Of a DNA stretch of 64,000 nt, positions 55,533 through 63,986 are shown in pieces. The notes beneath the pieces are model-generated. The model ran no database searches, had not been told where the DNA came from, and saw only the letters and a list, made by a program, of their open reading frames with translations. The DNA is taken from positions 372,001-436,000 of the forward strand of contig NZ_LIQI01000019.1 in assembly GCF_001418105.1 (NCBI RefSeq). Direction: 5' to 3'. How positions within the stretch are numbered: the stretch's first letter is position 1; every line of letters starts with the position of its first letter. The position numbers and the translations under genes are program-made. This DNA comes from Lacinutrix himadriensis. GTDB lineage: Bacteria; Bacteroidota; Bacteroidia; Flavobacteriales; Flavobacteriaceae.

Positions 55533-56516
55533 ATTATTATACACGAAGACTACATAAAACGCTGCATACAAATTGCAAAACTGGGCTTAGGAACCACAAG
55601 GCCAAATCCAATGGTTGGCGCTGTAATTGTACATAATAATCGTATTATTAGTGAAGGCTATACCAGCGCTTATGGTGGTAATCATGCCGAAGTAAACGCA
55701 ATAAACGCCTGTGCTGACAAATCCCTTTTACAAGAAGCGACCTTATATGTTACACTAGAACCGTGTAGTCATTTTGGAAAAACGCCACCTTGTAGCGATC
55801 TTATTATTACACATAAAATACCGAACGTAGTTATTGGTTGTGTAGATGATAATCCGGAAGTTGCAGGAAAAGGCATTAAAAAACTAAGAGATTCTGGGTG
55901 TAACGTCATTGTTGGTGTTTTAGAGGGAGACTGCAAAGCACACCACAAACGATTTTTTACATTTCACAACAAAAAGCGACCGTATATTATTTTAAAATGG
56001 GCGGAAACCACAGATGGTTTTATTGCCCCGAAACACAAAAACGAAAACAAACCTGTTTGGATAACGAATACCATTTCTAGACAATTAGTTCATAAATGGC
56101 GTGCAGAAGAACAAGCGATTCTTGTTGGGACAAATACGGTTATTGCTGACAATCCGAGTTTAACTGTTAGAGATTATACAGGAAACAACCCAATTCGTGT
56201 AGTATTAGACAGAAACAATGTGCTTTCTAAAGCATATACTGTTTTTAATAACGAAGCGAAAACCATTACACTTAAAGAGAACACAGCTAAAGATATTTGT
56301 AATCAATTATATAAGGAGAACATAAATTCCATAATTATTGAAGGTGGTTCTAAAACCTTGCAAATGTTTATCGATGAAAATCTTTGGGATGAAGCTCGAG
56401 TATTTACAGGTAATGTTTTATTTAAAGAAGGCGTAAAAGCACCTAAATTCTCTGGTAAACTTATTTCTACAGAAACAATAATAGAAGATACGCTTAAAAT
56501 ATTTACTAATAATTAA
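55533..56516 (+). CDS. ribD: Bifunctional riboflavin biosynthesis protein RibD
   Basis: About 327 residues. The deaminase domain has TTRPNPMVGAVIVHNN, the zinc ligands in NHAEVNAI and LEPCSHFGKTPPCSDL; the reductase domain has KRPYIILKWAETTDGFIA, AILVGTNTVIADNPSL and IIIEGGSKTLQMFI. It makes the second and third steps of riboflavin synthesis. The ATG at 55611 would cut off the conserved start; upstream, HEDYIKRCIQIAKLGLGT is in frame but lacks any ATG, GTG or TTG back to a stop at 55500. ATT at 55533 gives the expected (M)IIHEDYIKRC. Confidence 0.93.
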   Translation: MIIHEDYIKRCIQIAKLGLGTTRPNPMVGAVIVHNNRIISEGYTSAYGGNHAEVNAINACADKSLLQEATLYVTLEPCSHFGKTPPCSDLIITHKIPNVVIGCVDDNPEVAGKGIKKLRDSGCNVIVGVLEGDCKAHHKRFFTFHNKKRPYIILKWAETTDGFIAPKHKNENKPVWITNTISRQLVHKWRAEEQAILVGTNTVIADNPSLTVRDYTGNNPIRVVLDRNNVLSKAYTVFNNEAKTITLKENTAKDICNQLYKENINSIIIEGGSKTLQMFIDENLWDEARVFTGNVLFKEGVKAPKFSGKLISTETIIEDTLKIFTNN

Positions 56517-56519
56517 AAA

Positions 56520-56545
56520 GATTCCTGTCTACGCAGGAAATAAAC
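56520..56545 (+). repeat. Dispersed repeat ending at a start codon, copy 2
   Basis: Contains CCTGTCTACGCAGGAAATAA and leads directly into the HAD ATG at 56546; compare 18691-18716. Confidence 0.75.
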
Positions 56546-57157
56546 ATGATTAAAAACATAATATTCGATTTTGGAGATGTATTTATCAACCTAGATAAAG
56601 CAGGAGCCACGCAAAATGCTTTAGACGTATTTAAAGCAGATGCACTTCCAGAAGACCTAATTGCCATCAATACCTTATACGAACAAGGATTATTGGATAC
56701 CGAAGAGTTCTTAGAATTTTACTTAGAAAACTTTCCGAAGTTAACAGCAGATGAAATTATAGATACATGGAATTTTATTCTGAAGGATTTTCCGCGAAAG
56801 CGATTAGAATTCATTCAACAATTAGCTGCAGATAAAAAGTATAAACTTATTTTATTAAGCAATACCAATGAACTTCATATAGATTGGATTAAAGAAAACG
56901 TTTCGTTTTACGAAGATTTTAAAAACTGTTTTGATCCGTTTTATCTATCGCATGAAATTCAATTACGCAAACCAAATGCAAATATTTATGAATTCGTTTT
57001 AAACGAAAACAACCTAAAAGCAGAAGAATCCCTTTTTATTGATGATACTTTAGAAAACACCGAAGCAGCAAAAAAACTAGGAATCCATGTTTGGAATATC
57101 GATGAAACTAGTGAAGATATCATCGATTTATTTACCATTAAGAAAGACTTATTTTGA
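56546..57157 (+). CDS. HAD family hydrolase
   Basis: 203 residues. The nucleophile and acid/base aspartates are in IIFDFGDVFINLD (Asp8 and, in the usual +2 position, Gly then Asp11), motif II is LILLSNTNELH, the lysine of motif III is in QLRKPNANIYEF, and motif IV is LFIDDT. The cap is helical, as in the YihX/epoxide hydrolase-like subgroup. It would remove phosphate from a small metabolite. The reverse complement of the dispersed 15-mer lies inside the coding region (56789-56803) and encodes part of DFPRKRLEF. The stop overlaps the EamA start (TTGA). Confidence 0.88.
   Translation: MIKNIIFDFGDVFINLDKAGATQNALDVFKADALPEDLIAINTLYEQGLLDTEEFLEFYLENFPKLTADEIIDTWNFILKDFPRKRLEFIQQLAADKKYKLILLSNTNELHIDWIKENVSFYEDFKNCFDPFYLSHEIQLRKPNANIYEFVLNENNLKAEESLFIDDTLENTEAAKKLGIHVWNIDETSEDIIDLFTIKKDLF
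56789..56803 (-). repeat. Dispersed GC-rich 15-mer, copy 3 (inside the HAD gene)
   Basis: TTTCCGCGAAAGCGA, exact reverse complement of 16338-16352; read as part of DFPRKRLEF. Confidence 0.85.
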
Positions 57158-58017
57158 TATACCTTTTACTTAGCATCCTAGCATCTACGCTAATATTCAT
57201 TATTTTTAAACTGCTTGGTAAATATAAAATCAATACGCTACAAGCTATTGTTGCCAACTATTTTACAGCCTGTTTAACTGGCGTTATCCTATATGAAGAA
57301 AAAGTAAATGTTACTAAAATTCTAAATGAAGATTGGTTTCCTGGTGCTATTGGCTTAGGGTTTCTTTTTATTTCTATTTTTAATGTCATGGCATTAACCG
57401 CGCAACGCAACGGACTAACAGTAACCTCTGTCGCAAGTAAAATGAGCGTGGTAATCCCTGTTATTTTTGGCTTGTATGCCTATCACGAAAGTTTAGGTTG
57501 GCAAAAAGGTCTTGGTATTCTTCTAGCGTTAGTCGCTGTTTATTTAACTTCTGTAAAGGCCAAAACCGCAACCTTTAATATTAAAAATTTATGGCTACCC
57601 ATTGTATTATTCTTTGGTTCTGGAGTTATTGATACCTCTATAAAATATGTGGAAACAAGCTATGTTTCTAAAAACGGCATTCCCATTTTTTCTGCAACCA
57701 TTTTTTGTATTGCTGGCTTAATAGGTATTGCACTGCTTAGCATACAAGCCATACAAGGAAAATTTAAATTTGATTATCGCAGTATTTTTGGCGGAGTCCT
57801 TTTAGGCATTACCAACTACTACTCCATTTATATGTTATTAAAAGCCTTACAATTTGAAGGTTTTGAAAGCTCTACCATTTTCACTGTAAACAATGTAGCG
57901 ATAGTCATGTTGTCGACTTTAATCGGACTTATAATTTTTAAAGAAAAACTACAAAATAAGAATTGGATAGGAATTGCTCTTGCAATAGTTTCTATTGTAT
58001 TAGTTACTTTAGCGTAA
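57154..58017 (+). CDS. EamA/DMT family transporter
   Basis: 287 residues, about ten membrane helices in two homologous halves typical of drug/metabolite transporters (IYLLLSILASTLIFIIFKLLG, GFLFISIFNVMALTAQRNGLTVTSVASKMSVVIPVIFGL in the first half; ATIFCIAGLIGIALL and TIFTVNNVAIVMLSTLIGLIIFKEKL in the second). The substrate is unknown. The start is TTG at 57154, which overlaps the HAD stop as TTGA, giving translational coupling; no ATG fits the start of the first helix. YigZ follows without a gap. Confidence 0.88.
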   Translation: MIYLLLSILASTLIFIIFKLLGKYKINTLQAIVANYFTACLTGVILYEEKVNVTKILNEDWFPGAIGLGFLFISIFNVMALTAQRNGLTVTSVASKMSVVIPVIFGLYAYHESLGWQKGLGILLALVAVYLTSVKAKTATFNIKNLWLPIVLFFGSGVIDTSIKYVETSYVSKNGIPIFSATIFCIAGLIGIALLSIQAIQGKFKFDYRSIFGGVLLGITNYYSIYMLLKALQFEGFESSTIFTVNNVAIVMLSTLIGLIIFKEKLQNKNWIGIALAIVSIVLVTLA

Positions 58018-58632
58018 ATGGAAGAAAAAGACACCTATAGAACCATTACTACGCCTTCGGAAGAAGTTTTATTCAAAGATAAAAACTCGAAATTCTTTGG
58101 ATATGCCTTCCCAATTCAGAATGAGGAAGAAGTAAAACAACATATAGAAGATTTAAAAAAACAACACCATGCTGCAAGACATTGGTGTTATGCATATCAA
58201 TTTGGAACCGACGAAAAAAACCTTTCCTATCGCGCAAATGATGATGGCGAACCTAATAATAGTGCAGGAATGCCAATTTACGGACAAATACAATCTTTTG
58301 ACGTAACCAACATCCTTATTGTGGTAGTTCGTTATTTTGGTGGTGTAAAACTTGGCGTTGGCGGATTAATAAACGCCTACCGAACTGGAGCACAAATGGC
58401 TTTAGAAGCTTCCAAAATTATTACAAAAACAATTAATATCGAATATTGCATCTCTTTTGAATACAAAAACATGAATAAAGTGATGCGTATTATTAAAGAA
58501 AAAAACTTAAATATCACGAATCAAATTTTAGAATTGGACTGTAAAGTTTTTATTTCTGTAAGAAAAAACGACTCCGAATCTGTATTTGAAACTTTCGACA
58601 ATCAATTTGAAATAAAAATCGAAGTTTTATAA
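58018..58632 (+). CDS. YigZ/IMPACT family protein
   Basis: 204 residues. The N-terminal IMPACT domain (about 1-130) has FGYAFPIQNEEEVKQHIEDL, ARHWCYAYQFG, RANDDGEPNNSAGMPIYGQI and VVRYFGGVKLGVGGLINAYRTG, the family signature. The C-terminal part (about 135-204) is a ferredoxin-like domain of the kind seen in elongation factors. Eukaryotic IMPACT binds GCN1; the bacterial role is unknown. The ATG follows the EamA stop directly (TAAATG). Confidence 0.92.
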   Translation: MEEKDTYRTITTPSEEVLFKDKNSKFFGYAFPIQNEEEVKQHIEDLKKQHHAARHWCYAYQFGTDEKNLSYRANDDGEPNNSAGMPIYGQIQSFDVTNILIVVVRYFGGVKLGVGGLINAYRTGAQMALEASKIITKTINIEYCISFEYKNMNKVMRIIKEKNLNITNQILELDCKVFISVRKNDSESVFETFDNQFEIKIEVL

Positions 58633-58642
58633 CGAGAAGTTT

Positions 58643-59035
58643 CTACAGTTTATCTAAAATATAATCTGGACATTTCATCGGTCTTCTTGTTTTCATGTTA
58701 ATAAACGCTAAAACGGTATTCGCTTGCACTAAAATTTCACCAGCTTCATTTGTAATTTCATATTCAAATTCAATTTTAACAGCAGGTGTTTTTTTAAGTT
58801 GCGTTTTCACTTTAATAATGGCGTCGTAATGTGCTGATTTCTTATAATTTAAAGACATGGAAATCACAGGAAGCATCACACCTTCTTTTTCCATCTGGCT
58901 GTAAGAAATACCAAACGTTCTTAACCACTCTGTCCTTCCCATTTCTAGGTATAATGCGTAATTACCATGATGAACAACACCCATTTGATCGGTTTCACCA
59001 TATCGAATTCTTATAAAAATTTCATTCTCTTTCAT
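58643..59035 (-). CDS. Acyl-CoA thioesterase, hot-dog fold
   Basis: 130 residues. FIRIRYGETDQMGVVHHGNYALYLEMGRTEWLRTFG (about 6-41) is the 4-hydroxybenzoyl-CoA thioesterase/YbgC motif, with the catalytic Asp in GETDQMG and a conserved HGNY. It hydrolyses an acyl-CoA. Convergent with YigZ, 10 bases apart, with no hairpin between. The substrate is not visible from sequence. Confidence 0.9.
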   Translation of the reverse strand: MKENEIFIRIRYGETDQMGVVHHGNYALYLEMGRTEWLRTFGISYSQMEKEGVMLPVISMSLNYKKSAHYDAIIKVKTQLKKTPAVKIEFEYEITNEAGEILVQANTVLAFINMKTRRPMKCPDYILDKL

Positions 59036-59128
59036 ACTAATTTGTCGTTATTTTTTTGTAGTTTCGGTAACGGTTTAAACATGCAAAAAAAATTCCTAAT
59101 ATTCAACGATAAAATATTTTTTTATTAA

Positions 59129-59136
59129 TAATTTTG
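59129..59136 (+). promoter_or_regulatory. Putative -7 box (TAATTTTG) of dnaA
   Basis: TAATTTTG fits TAnnTTTG, about 80 bases before the dnaA ATG; it leaves a leader that contains the hairpin at 59166-59190. Confidence 0.45.
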
Positions 59137-59165
59137 TTCACATATTTGCCGAGCTATAATCAACG

Positions 59166-59190
59166 AGAGGAAATCAATTCCTCTTTTTTT
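59166..59190 (+). terminator. Terminator-like hairpin in the dnaA leader
   Basis: AGAGGAA (59166-59172) pairs with TTCCTCT (59178-59184), followed by a run of Ts to 59190, 27 bases before the dnaA ATG. There is no plus-strand gene just upstream whose transcript it could end (the thioesterase is on the other strand), so it may be an attenuator. Confidence 0.55.
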
Positions 59191-59217
59191 AACTAACAAT
59201 AAATTTCACTATAAATA

Positions 59218-60645
59218 ATGAGTATTACTGCGCAATCGGTCTGGAATAATTGTCTTAATTTTATAAAAGATAACATTCAGCCGCAAGCTTATAAAACTTG
59301 GTTCGAACCAATTGTTGCAGTTAAACTTGCAGAAAATGCTTTGAGTATTCAGGTACCTAGTAAATTCTTTTACGAATGGCTAGAAGAGCACTATGTGAAA
59401 ATTTTAAAAGTTGCACTTACCAAAGAGTTAGGCGAAACAGCCAAGCTAGTTTACATTATTAAAATGGAAAACACGTATGGTAACAAACAACCTTTTACAG
59501 AAAGAATACCTAGTTCTAATAGGTCTTCTGTAAAAGCGCAAGATGTCGACATTCCTTTAAACAATAAAAATCGCGAATTACGCAACCCTTTTATTATTCC
59601 TGGAATTAGAAACGTAAAAATCGAGTCGCAACTAAACCCGAACTATAACTTCGAAAACTTTTTAGAAGGAGATTCTAACCGTTTAGCTAGAAGTGCAGGA
59701 TTAGCTGTAGCTAGCAAACCTGGAGGAACTTCTTTTAATCCACTATTAATATTTGGAGGTGTTGGTCTTGGTAAAACACACTTAGCACATGCTATTGGTG
59801 TGGATATTAAAGACAAGTATCCTGAAAAAACAGTTTTATATATTTCTGCTGAAAAATTCACGCAACAATATATAGACTCTGTTAAGAAGAATAACAGAAA
59901 TGATTTTATTCATTTTTATCAAATAATAGACATCTTAATTATTGATGATGTGCAGTTTTTATCTGGTAAATCTGGAACACAAGATGTATTCTTTCATATT
60001 TTTAACCATTTACACCAAAACGGAAAGCAAGTTATTTTAACAAGTGACAAAGCTCCTGTAGATATGCAAGATATTGAGCAACGCTTATTATCTAGATTTA
60101 AATGGGGCCTTTCGGCAGAATTGCAAACACCAGATTTTGAAACCAGAGTATCTATATTAAAAAATAAATTATATCGTGATGGTGTAGAAATGCCAGATGA
60201 TATTATTGAGTATGTTGCAAAACATATTAAATCTAATATTAGAGAACTGGAAGGCGCAATTATCTCATTAATTGCACAATCTTCTTTTAACAAAAAAGAG
60301 GTTACTATAGACTTAGCGAAACAAGTTGTTGAGAAGTTTGTAAAAAACACAAAACGTGAGGTTTCAATAGATTATATTCAGAAAATAGTTTCCGATTATT
60401 TTCAAATGGATGTAGATACGCTACAATCTAAAACTAGAAAACGTCATATTGTACAAGCGAGACAATTAGCTATGTTCTTTGCCAAAAAACTGACTAAAGC
60501 TTCACTAGCAAGTATTGGTTCTCAAATTGGTAAACGTGATCATGCTACGGTATTACATGCTTGTAAAACGGTTAACAATCTATCTTCTACAGATAAACAA
60601 TTTAGAAAATACGTAGAAGATCTAACCAAAAAGCTTTCGGTTTAA
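59218..60645 (+). CDS. dnaA: Chromosomal replication initiator protein DnaA
   Basis: 475 residues. Domain I (1-85: WNNCLNFIKDNIQPQAYKTWFEPI), a linker, AAA+ domain III with Walker A GGVGLGKTHL (about 179) and Walker B ILIIDDVQFLSGK (about 239), and domain IV with the DnaA-box binding signature KRDHATVLHACKTV (about 438-451). It opens the origin. I see no cluster of DnaA boxes next to it; only one near-match TTGTTCACA at 59134-59142, so oriC is probably elsewhere. It starts the run dnaA-phosphatase-sugar dehydrogenase-methyltransferase. Confidence 0.97.
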   Translation: MSITAQSVWNNCLNFIKDNIQPQAYKTWFEPIVAVKLAENALSIQVPSKFFYEWLEEHYVKILKVALTKELGETAKLVYIIKMENTYGNKQPFTERIPSSNRSSVKAQDVDIPLNNKNRELRNPFIIPGIRNVKIESQLNPNYNFENFLEGDSNRLARSAGLAVASKPGGTSFNPLLIFGGVGLGKTHLAHAIGVDIKDKYPEKTVLYISAEKFTQQYIDSVKKNNRNDFIHFYQIIDILIIDDVQFLSGKSGTQDVFFHIFNHLHQNGKQVILTSDKAPVDMQDIEQRLLSRFKWGLSAELQTPDFETRVSILKNKLYRDGVEMPDDIIEYVAKHIKSNIRELEGAIISLIAQSSFNKKEVTIDLAKQVVEKFVKNTKREVSIDYIQKIVSDYFQMDVDTLQSKTRKRHIVQARQLAMFFAKKLTKASLASIGSQIGKRDHATVLHACKTVNNLSSTDKQFRKYVEDLTKKLSV

Positions 60646-60678
60646 ATTACAAATACAACCTTTTTCAAATAAAATATT

Positions 60679-61137
60679 ATGACTAAAATACTAATGGTTT
60701 GCCTTGGTAATATTTGTCGTTCCCCTTTGGCAGAAGGTATTTTACGCGATAAACTTTCTTCCGAAGATTTCACTATTGACTCTGCAGGAACTGGGGATTA
60801 CCATATTGGTGATTTACCAGACCAACGCTCTATTAACGTTGCAAAAAAATACGGAGTAGATATCACCAATCAACGCGGTAGACAATTCTCTGTTGCAGAT
60901 TTCGATGTTTTCGATTTGATTTACGTCATGGATAATTCCAACTTTAAAAACGTAGTAAAATTAGCTAGAAATGAAAATGATATTGCTAAAGTCAAACTTA
61001 TTTTAAACGAAGTATACCCAAACCAGAACTATGATGTTCCGGATCCTTATAACGATAGTGCCCAAGGTTTTGAAAATGTTTTTAAGATGCTAGACGAAGC
61101 AACAGATGTTATACAGCAAAAGATTACAAAAAATTAA
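60679..61137 (+). CDS. Low-molecular-weight protein-tyrosine phosphatase
   Basis: 152 residues. The P-loop CLGNICRSPLAEG (Cys8, Arg14) is at the very N-terminus and the general acid is in VPDPYNDSAQGFE (about 120-132). It removes phosphate from protein tyrosine or from small molecules such as phosphorylated arginine. It follows dnaA by 33 bases, a neighbour order I recall from other Bacteroidota; the functional link, if any, is unknown. Confidence 0.93.
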   Translation: MTKILMVCLGNICRSPLAEGILRDKLSSEDFTIDSAGTGDYHIGDLPDQRSINVAKKYGVDITNQRGRQFSVADFDVFDLIYVMDNSNFKNVVKLARNENDIAKVKLILNEVYPNQNYDVPDPYNDSAQGFENVFKMLDEATDVIQQKITKN

Positions 61138-61209
61138 AACACTATAATTCAAGTGTATTCCTTAATATTTTTTGTAATTTTAAAAAACAACATCTTAAAA
61201 CTTCTCTTA

Positions 61210-62613
61210 ATGAAAACTATTATAACCTTAATTATAGCGCTGTTTTCTTTATCCTGTTTTTCACAAAATATAAATATTGAACTTTTTTCTAACGGACTTT
61301 CTAATCCGGTAAACATAAAACATGCAGGTGATGATCGGTTATTCGTTGCAGAAAGAGCTGGTATAATTAAAATTATCAATACTGATGGTGTTTTAGCGAG
61401 CACTCCCTTTTTAGACATAAACGCATTAGTTTCTAATAATGGCGGAGAACAAGGTTTACTTGCAATAGCCTTTCATCCAGACTATACCACCAATGGTTAT
61501 TTTTATGTCAACTATATTGACAATAATGGTGACACGGTAATTTCCAGATTTACAAGAAGTAGTACAGCTGTTGCAGATCCAAATTCAGAGTTAGTTTTGA
61601 TGAATATTAGCCAACCTTATTCCAATCATAATGGTGGCGATATGCATTTTGGTACCGATGGCTACCTTTATATTTCTACAGGAGATGGTGGTTCTGGTGG
61701 TGACCCTGAAAACAGATCACAAAATTTAACTTCCCATTTAGGAAAACTATTACGTATAGATGTTGACAATCCTGTAATTGGCGGACTTAATTATTCGATT
61801 CCTGCAGACAATCCTTTTTTTGGTAATACAGATAACATAAAACAAGAAATATGGGCTTATGGCCTACGTAACCCTTGGAAATGGTCTTTTGATAGAGATA
61901 CTGGAGATATTTGGATTGCAGATGTTGGTCAAAACCAAATAGAAGAAATCAATATGGTTCCTGGCGCAAGTTCAGGTCTAAATTATGGCTGGCGTTGTTA
62001 TGAAGGAAACGACACGTACAACACAGCAAATTGCCCTTCTGCTAGCACATTAACATTTCCTGTTGCACAATACTCACATAGTAATGACGGTATTTTTAAA
62101 TGCTCCATTACTGGAGGTTATAGATATAGAGGTACAGCACAACCAACACTAAACGGTTTGTACTTTTTTGCCGATTACTGTAGTGATGAGATTGGTTATG
62201 TGCAAGAAAACGGAACAACTTTTAATCTAACATTAATCGATCAATTTGGTAATGATGGTTTTTCAGCTTTTGGAGAAGACATTAACGGAGAACTTTATAT
62301 TGCTGGCATTAGAACCGGAATTATCTACAAAATAGTGGATGCCGATTTAAGTATTGAAGATCAAAGTATATTTAATATAAAAATGTATCCGAATCCTGTA
62401 ATAGATAGTTTACATTTAGATTTTAGAAACACAACACATGTAATTAAAGAAATTCATATATTTAATTTACATGGAAAATTAGTGAAGTCCGTTTCCATGC
62501 CTAAAAACACTATTACCACATTATCTACTAAAGAAATGCAAAGCGGATTATACTTCATTGAAATTAATGCCGAAAACGGAAGCAAAAAAACAAGTAAATT
62601 TATTAAAAATTAA
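61210..62613 (+). CDS. PQQ-dependent sugar dehydrogenase-like (GSDH) protein with T9SS sorting domain
   Basis: About 467 residues from the ATG at 61210; a GTG at 61153 would put 19 odd residues in front of the signal peptide. Signal peptide (about 1-18, ending CFSQ). The glucose/sorbosone dehydrogenase beta-propeller has DRLFVAERAGIIKII, GGEQGLLAIAFHPDYTTNGYFYV, SNHNGGDMHFGTDGYLYISTGDGGSGGD, LRNPWKWSFDRDTGDIWIADVGQNQ, and GGYRYRG. The T9SS tail is MYPNPVIDSLHLDF ... GLYFIEINAENGSKKTSKFIKN. It is exported and probably oxidises sugars or sugar-like compounds outside the cell. The stop and the next ATG share one base (TAATG). Confidence 0.9.
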   Translation: MKTIITLIIALFSLSCFSQNINIELFSNGLSNPVNIKHAGDDRLFVAERAGIIKIINTDGVLASTPFLDINALVSNNGGEQGLLAIAFHPDYTTNGYFYVNYIDNNGDTVISRFTRSSTAVADPNSELVLMNISQPYSNHNGGDMHFGTDGYLYISTGDGGSGGDPENRSQNLTSHLGKLLRIDVDNPVIGGLNYSIPADNPFFGNTDNIKQEIWAYGLRNPWKWSFDRDTGDIWIADVGQNQIEEINMVPGASSGLNYGWRCYEGNDTYNTANCPSASTLTFPVAQYSHSNDGIFKCSITGGYRYRGTAQPTLNGLYFFADYCSDEIGYVQENGTTFNLTLIDQFGNDGFSAFGEDINGELYIAGIRTGIIYKIVDADLSIEDQSIFNIKMYPNPVIDSLHLDFRNTTHVIKEIHIFNLHGKLVKSVSMPKNTITTLSTKEMQSGLYFIEINAENGSKKTSKFIKN

Positions 62614-63329
62614 TGGAAAATATTACCGGTAAACTATACCTTATACCTACTACATTAGGAGATAATGCTCCTTTAGAAGTTTTGCCTATTTCAGTAAAAA
62701 AAGTAATAGAACAAGTAGACACCTTTATTGTTGAAAACGAAAAAAACGCCAGACGCTTTATAAAAAGCATAGAACCAAGAAAGCAACAATCTTCATTAAC
62801 CTTATTTCCTTTAAATAAGTTTACAGACCCTACAGAATTGCCAAGCTATTTAGAACCATGTTTACAAGGAAAAAACATTGGATTACTATCGGATGCTGGT
62901 TGTCCTGGCGTTGCAGATCCTGGTGCAGATATAGTGAAAATTGCACATGATAAAAACATACAAGTAGTTCCTTTGGTTGGACCTTCTTCTATATTATTAG
63001 CAATAATGAGCTCTGGAATGAACGGACAAAGTTTCACCTTTAATGGTTATTTACCCATTGACAAGGATGAAAAAAAACAAGAAATAAAACAATTAGAACG
63101 TCTTTCTTTTGAAAAAAACCAATCACAGATTTTTATTGAAACGCCGTATAGAAACAATAAGATGTTAGAAGGCATGTGTCAATATTTAGAAGGAAACACC
63201 CTTGTTTGTGTTGCTTGTGATATTACATTACCAACAGAATATATAAAGACAAAAACGGTAAACGACTGGAAAAAAACAAAGGTTGACCTTCATAAAAGAC
63301 CAACCATTTTTATAATTCATAAAAGCTAG
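62613..63329 (+). CDS. RsmI-like SAM-dependent methyltransferase
   Basis: 238 residues of the tetrapyrrole-methylase fold. GKLYLIPTTLGDNAP, FIVENEKNARRFIKSI, GLLSDAGCPGVADPGADIVKIAH and VVPLVGPSSILLAIMSSGM are the family blocks. RsmI 2'-O-methylates C1402 of 16S rRNA, but this is the shorter Bacteroidota branch in which the first motif reads IPTTLG rather than VATPIGN, so target is uncertain. It starts inside the stop of the previous gene. The 3' end overlaps the shared terminator at 63321. Confidence 0.85.
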   Translation: MENITGKLYLIPTTLGDNAPLEVLPISVKKVIEQVDTFIVENEKNARRFIKSIEPRKQQSSLTLFPLNKFTDPTELPSYLEPCLQGKNIGLLSDAGCPGVADPGADIVKIAHDKNIQVVPLVGPSSILLAIMSSGMNGQSFTFNGYLPIDKDEKKQEIKQLERLSFEKNQSQIFIETPYRNNKMLEGMCQYLEGNTLVCVACDITLPTEYIKTKTVNDWKKTKVDLHKRPTIFIIHKS

Positions 63330-63352
63330 TTATTAAATAATACTAGCTTTTG
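63321..63352. terminator. Bidirectional terminator overlapping two stop codons
   Basis: AAAAGCTAGTA and TACTAGCTTTT (63321-63331 and 63341-63351) are reverse complements. The left arm includes the stop of the methyltransferase gene and the right arm lies within the last codons of the convergent gene ending at 63333. Confidence 0.75.
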
Positions 63353-63986
63353 CTTTTTTATTTGCTTTTACTAGAGAAGTGTCATAACCTGAAAACTTCT
63401 TCATGTAATGCTTAATCGAAGTACCAAAGGCATCTTCAAAACCAGTTTCACCGTAACTTCTTAAGTATTTTTTTACGCTTCCAGGCCCAGCTAAATGCGC
63501 TGCAGCAAGAATTCCAGACTCGGTTACCAAAACACCATTAATAGTCATACCATTAAAGCGTTTAATATCTCTACGTAAAATCCATTTGTTACGTTGTGCA
63601 TTTGCAACAAATGCTTTTTCCTGTAATTCTGGGTTTTGTAAAAATTGATTCGGATTGTAGATTCCAATCATTTTTAGCGTCTCAGCTCCAAATTGGTATT
63701 TTCCTAAATAACCAAACTTGTTTACCGTAAAATAGTCTCCTCCAGATTCTTTAAAAGCTAATGCTTCTTTAAAACCTACAAAGGACTTTCCTAAAGTTGG
63801 TTTGAATTTTTCATTTGGTGCTAGCGTACGAAATGCAAATACTTTATCTGACACTTCTATTGTAGCAACATTTTCTTCTACTTCTTCGTAGTTTACTAAA
63901 CCAATAAACGTTTCCGAAGAAAACGCAAGTTTTAATAAAGTACATATGGTTAGTAATAGCGTAAACTTTCCAATATTTTTTATCAT
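63333..63986 (-). CDS. Lysozyme/transglycosylase-like secreted protein
   Basis: 217 residues with a signal or membrane helix (about 8-22). The conserved part is KSFVGFKEALAFKESGGDYFTVNKFGYLGKYQFGAETLKMIGI in outline: the catalytic Glu in FKESGG and the GYLGKYQFG pattern are those of lysozyme-fold, lytic transglycosylase-like enzymes, and IRPKILAAAHLAGPG-like GILAAAHLAGPGSVKKYL further on supports it. It would cut peptidoglycan in the periplasm. An alternative is a phage-tail lysozyme relative. The gene is convergent with the methyltransferase and its start is 14 bases from the window edge. Confidence 0.75.
   Translation of the reverse strand: MIKNIGKFTLLLTICTLLKLAFSSETFIGLVNYEEVEENVATIEVSDKVFAFRTLAPNEKFKPTLGKSFVGFKEALAFKESGGDYFTVNKFGYLGKYQFGAETLKMIGIYNPNQFLQNPELQEKAFVANAQRNKWILRRDIKRFNGMTINGVLVTESGILAAAHLAGPGSVKKYLRSYGETGFEDAFGTSIKHYMKKFSGYDTSLVKANKKAKASII

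Noticed and set aside
59100-59217. oriC next to dnaA
   Set aside because: Only one near-match to a DnaA box (TTGTTCACA) and no cluster; not enough.
61153-61209. Extended start (GTG at 61153) of the sugar dehydrogenase
   Set aside because: The extra residues would precede a perfect signal peptide that starts at the ATG at 61210.
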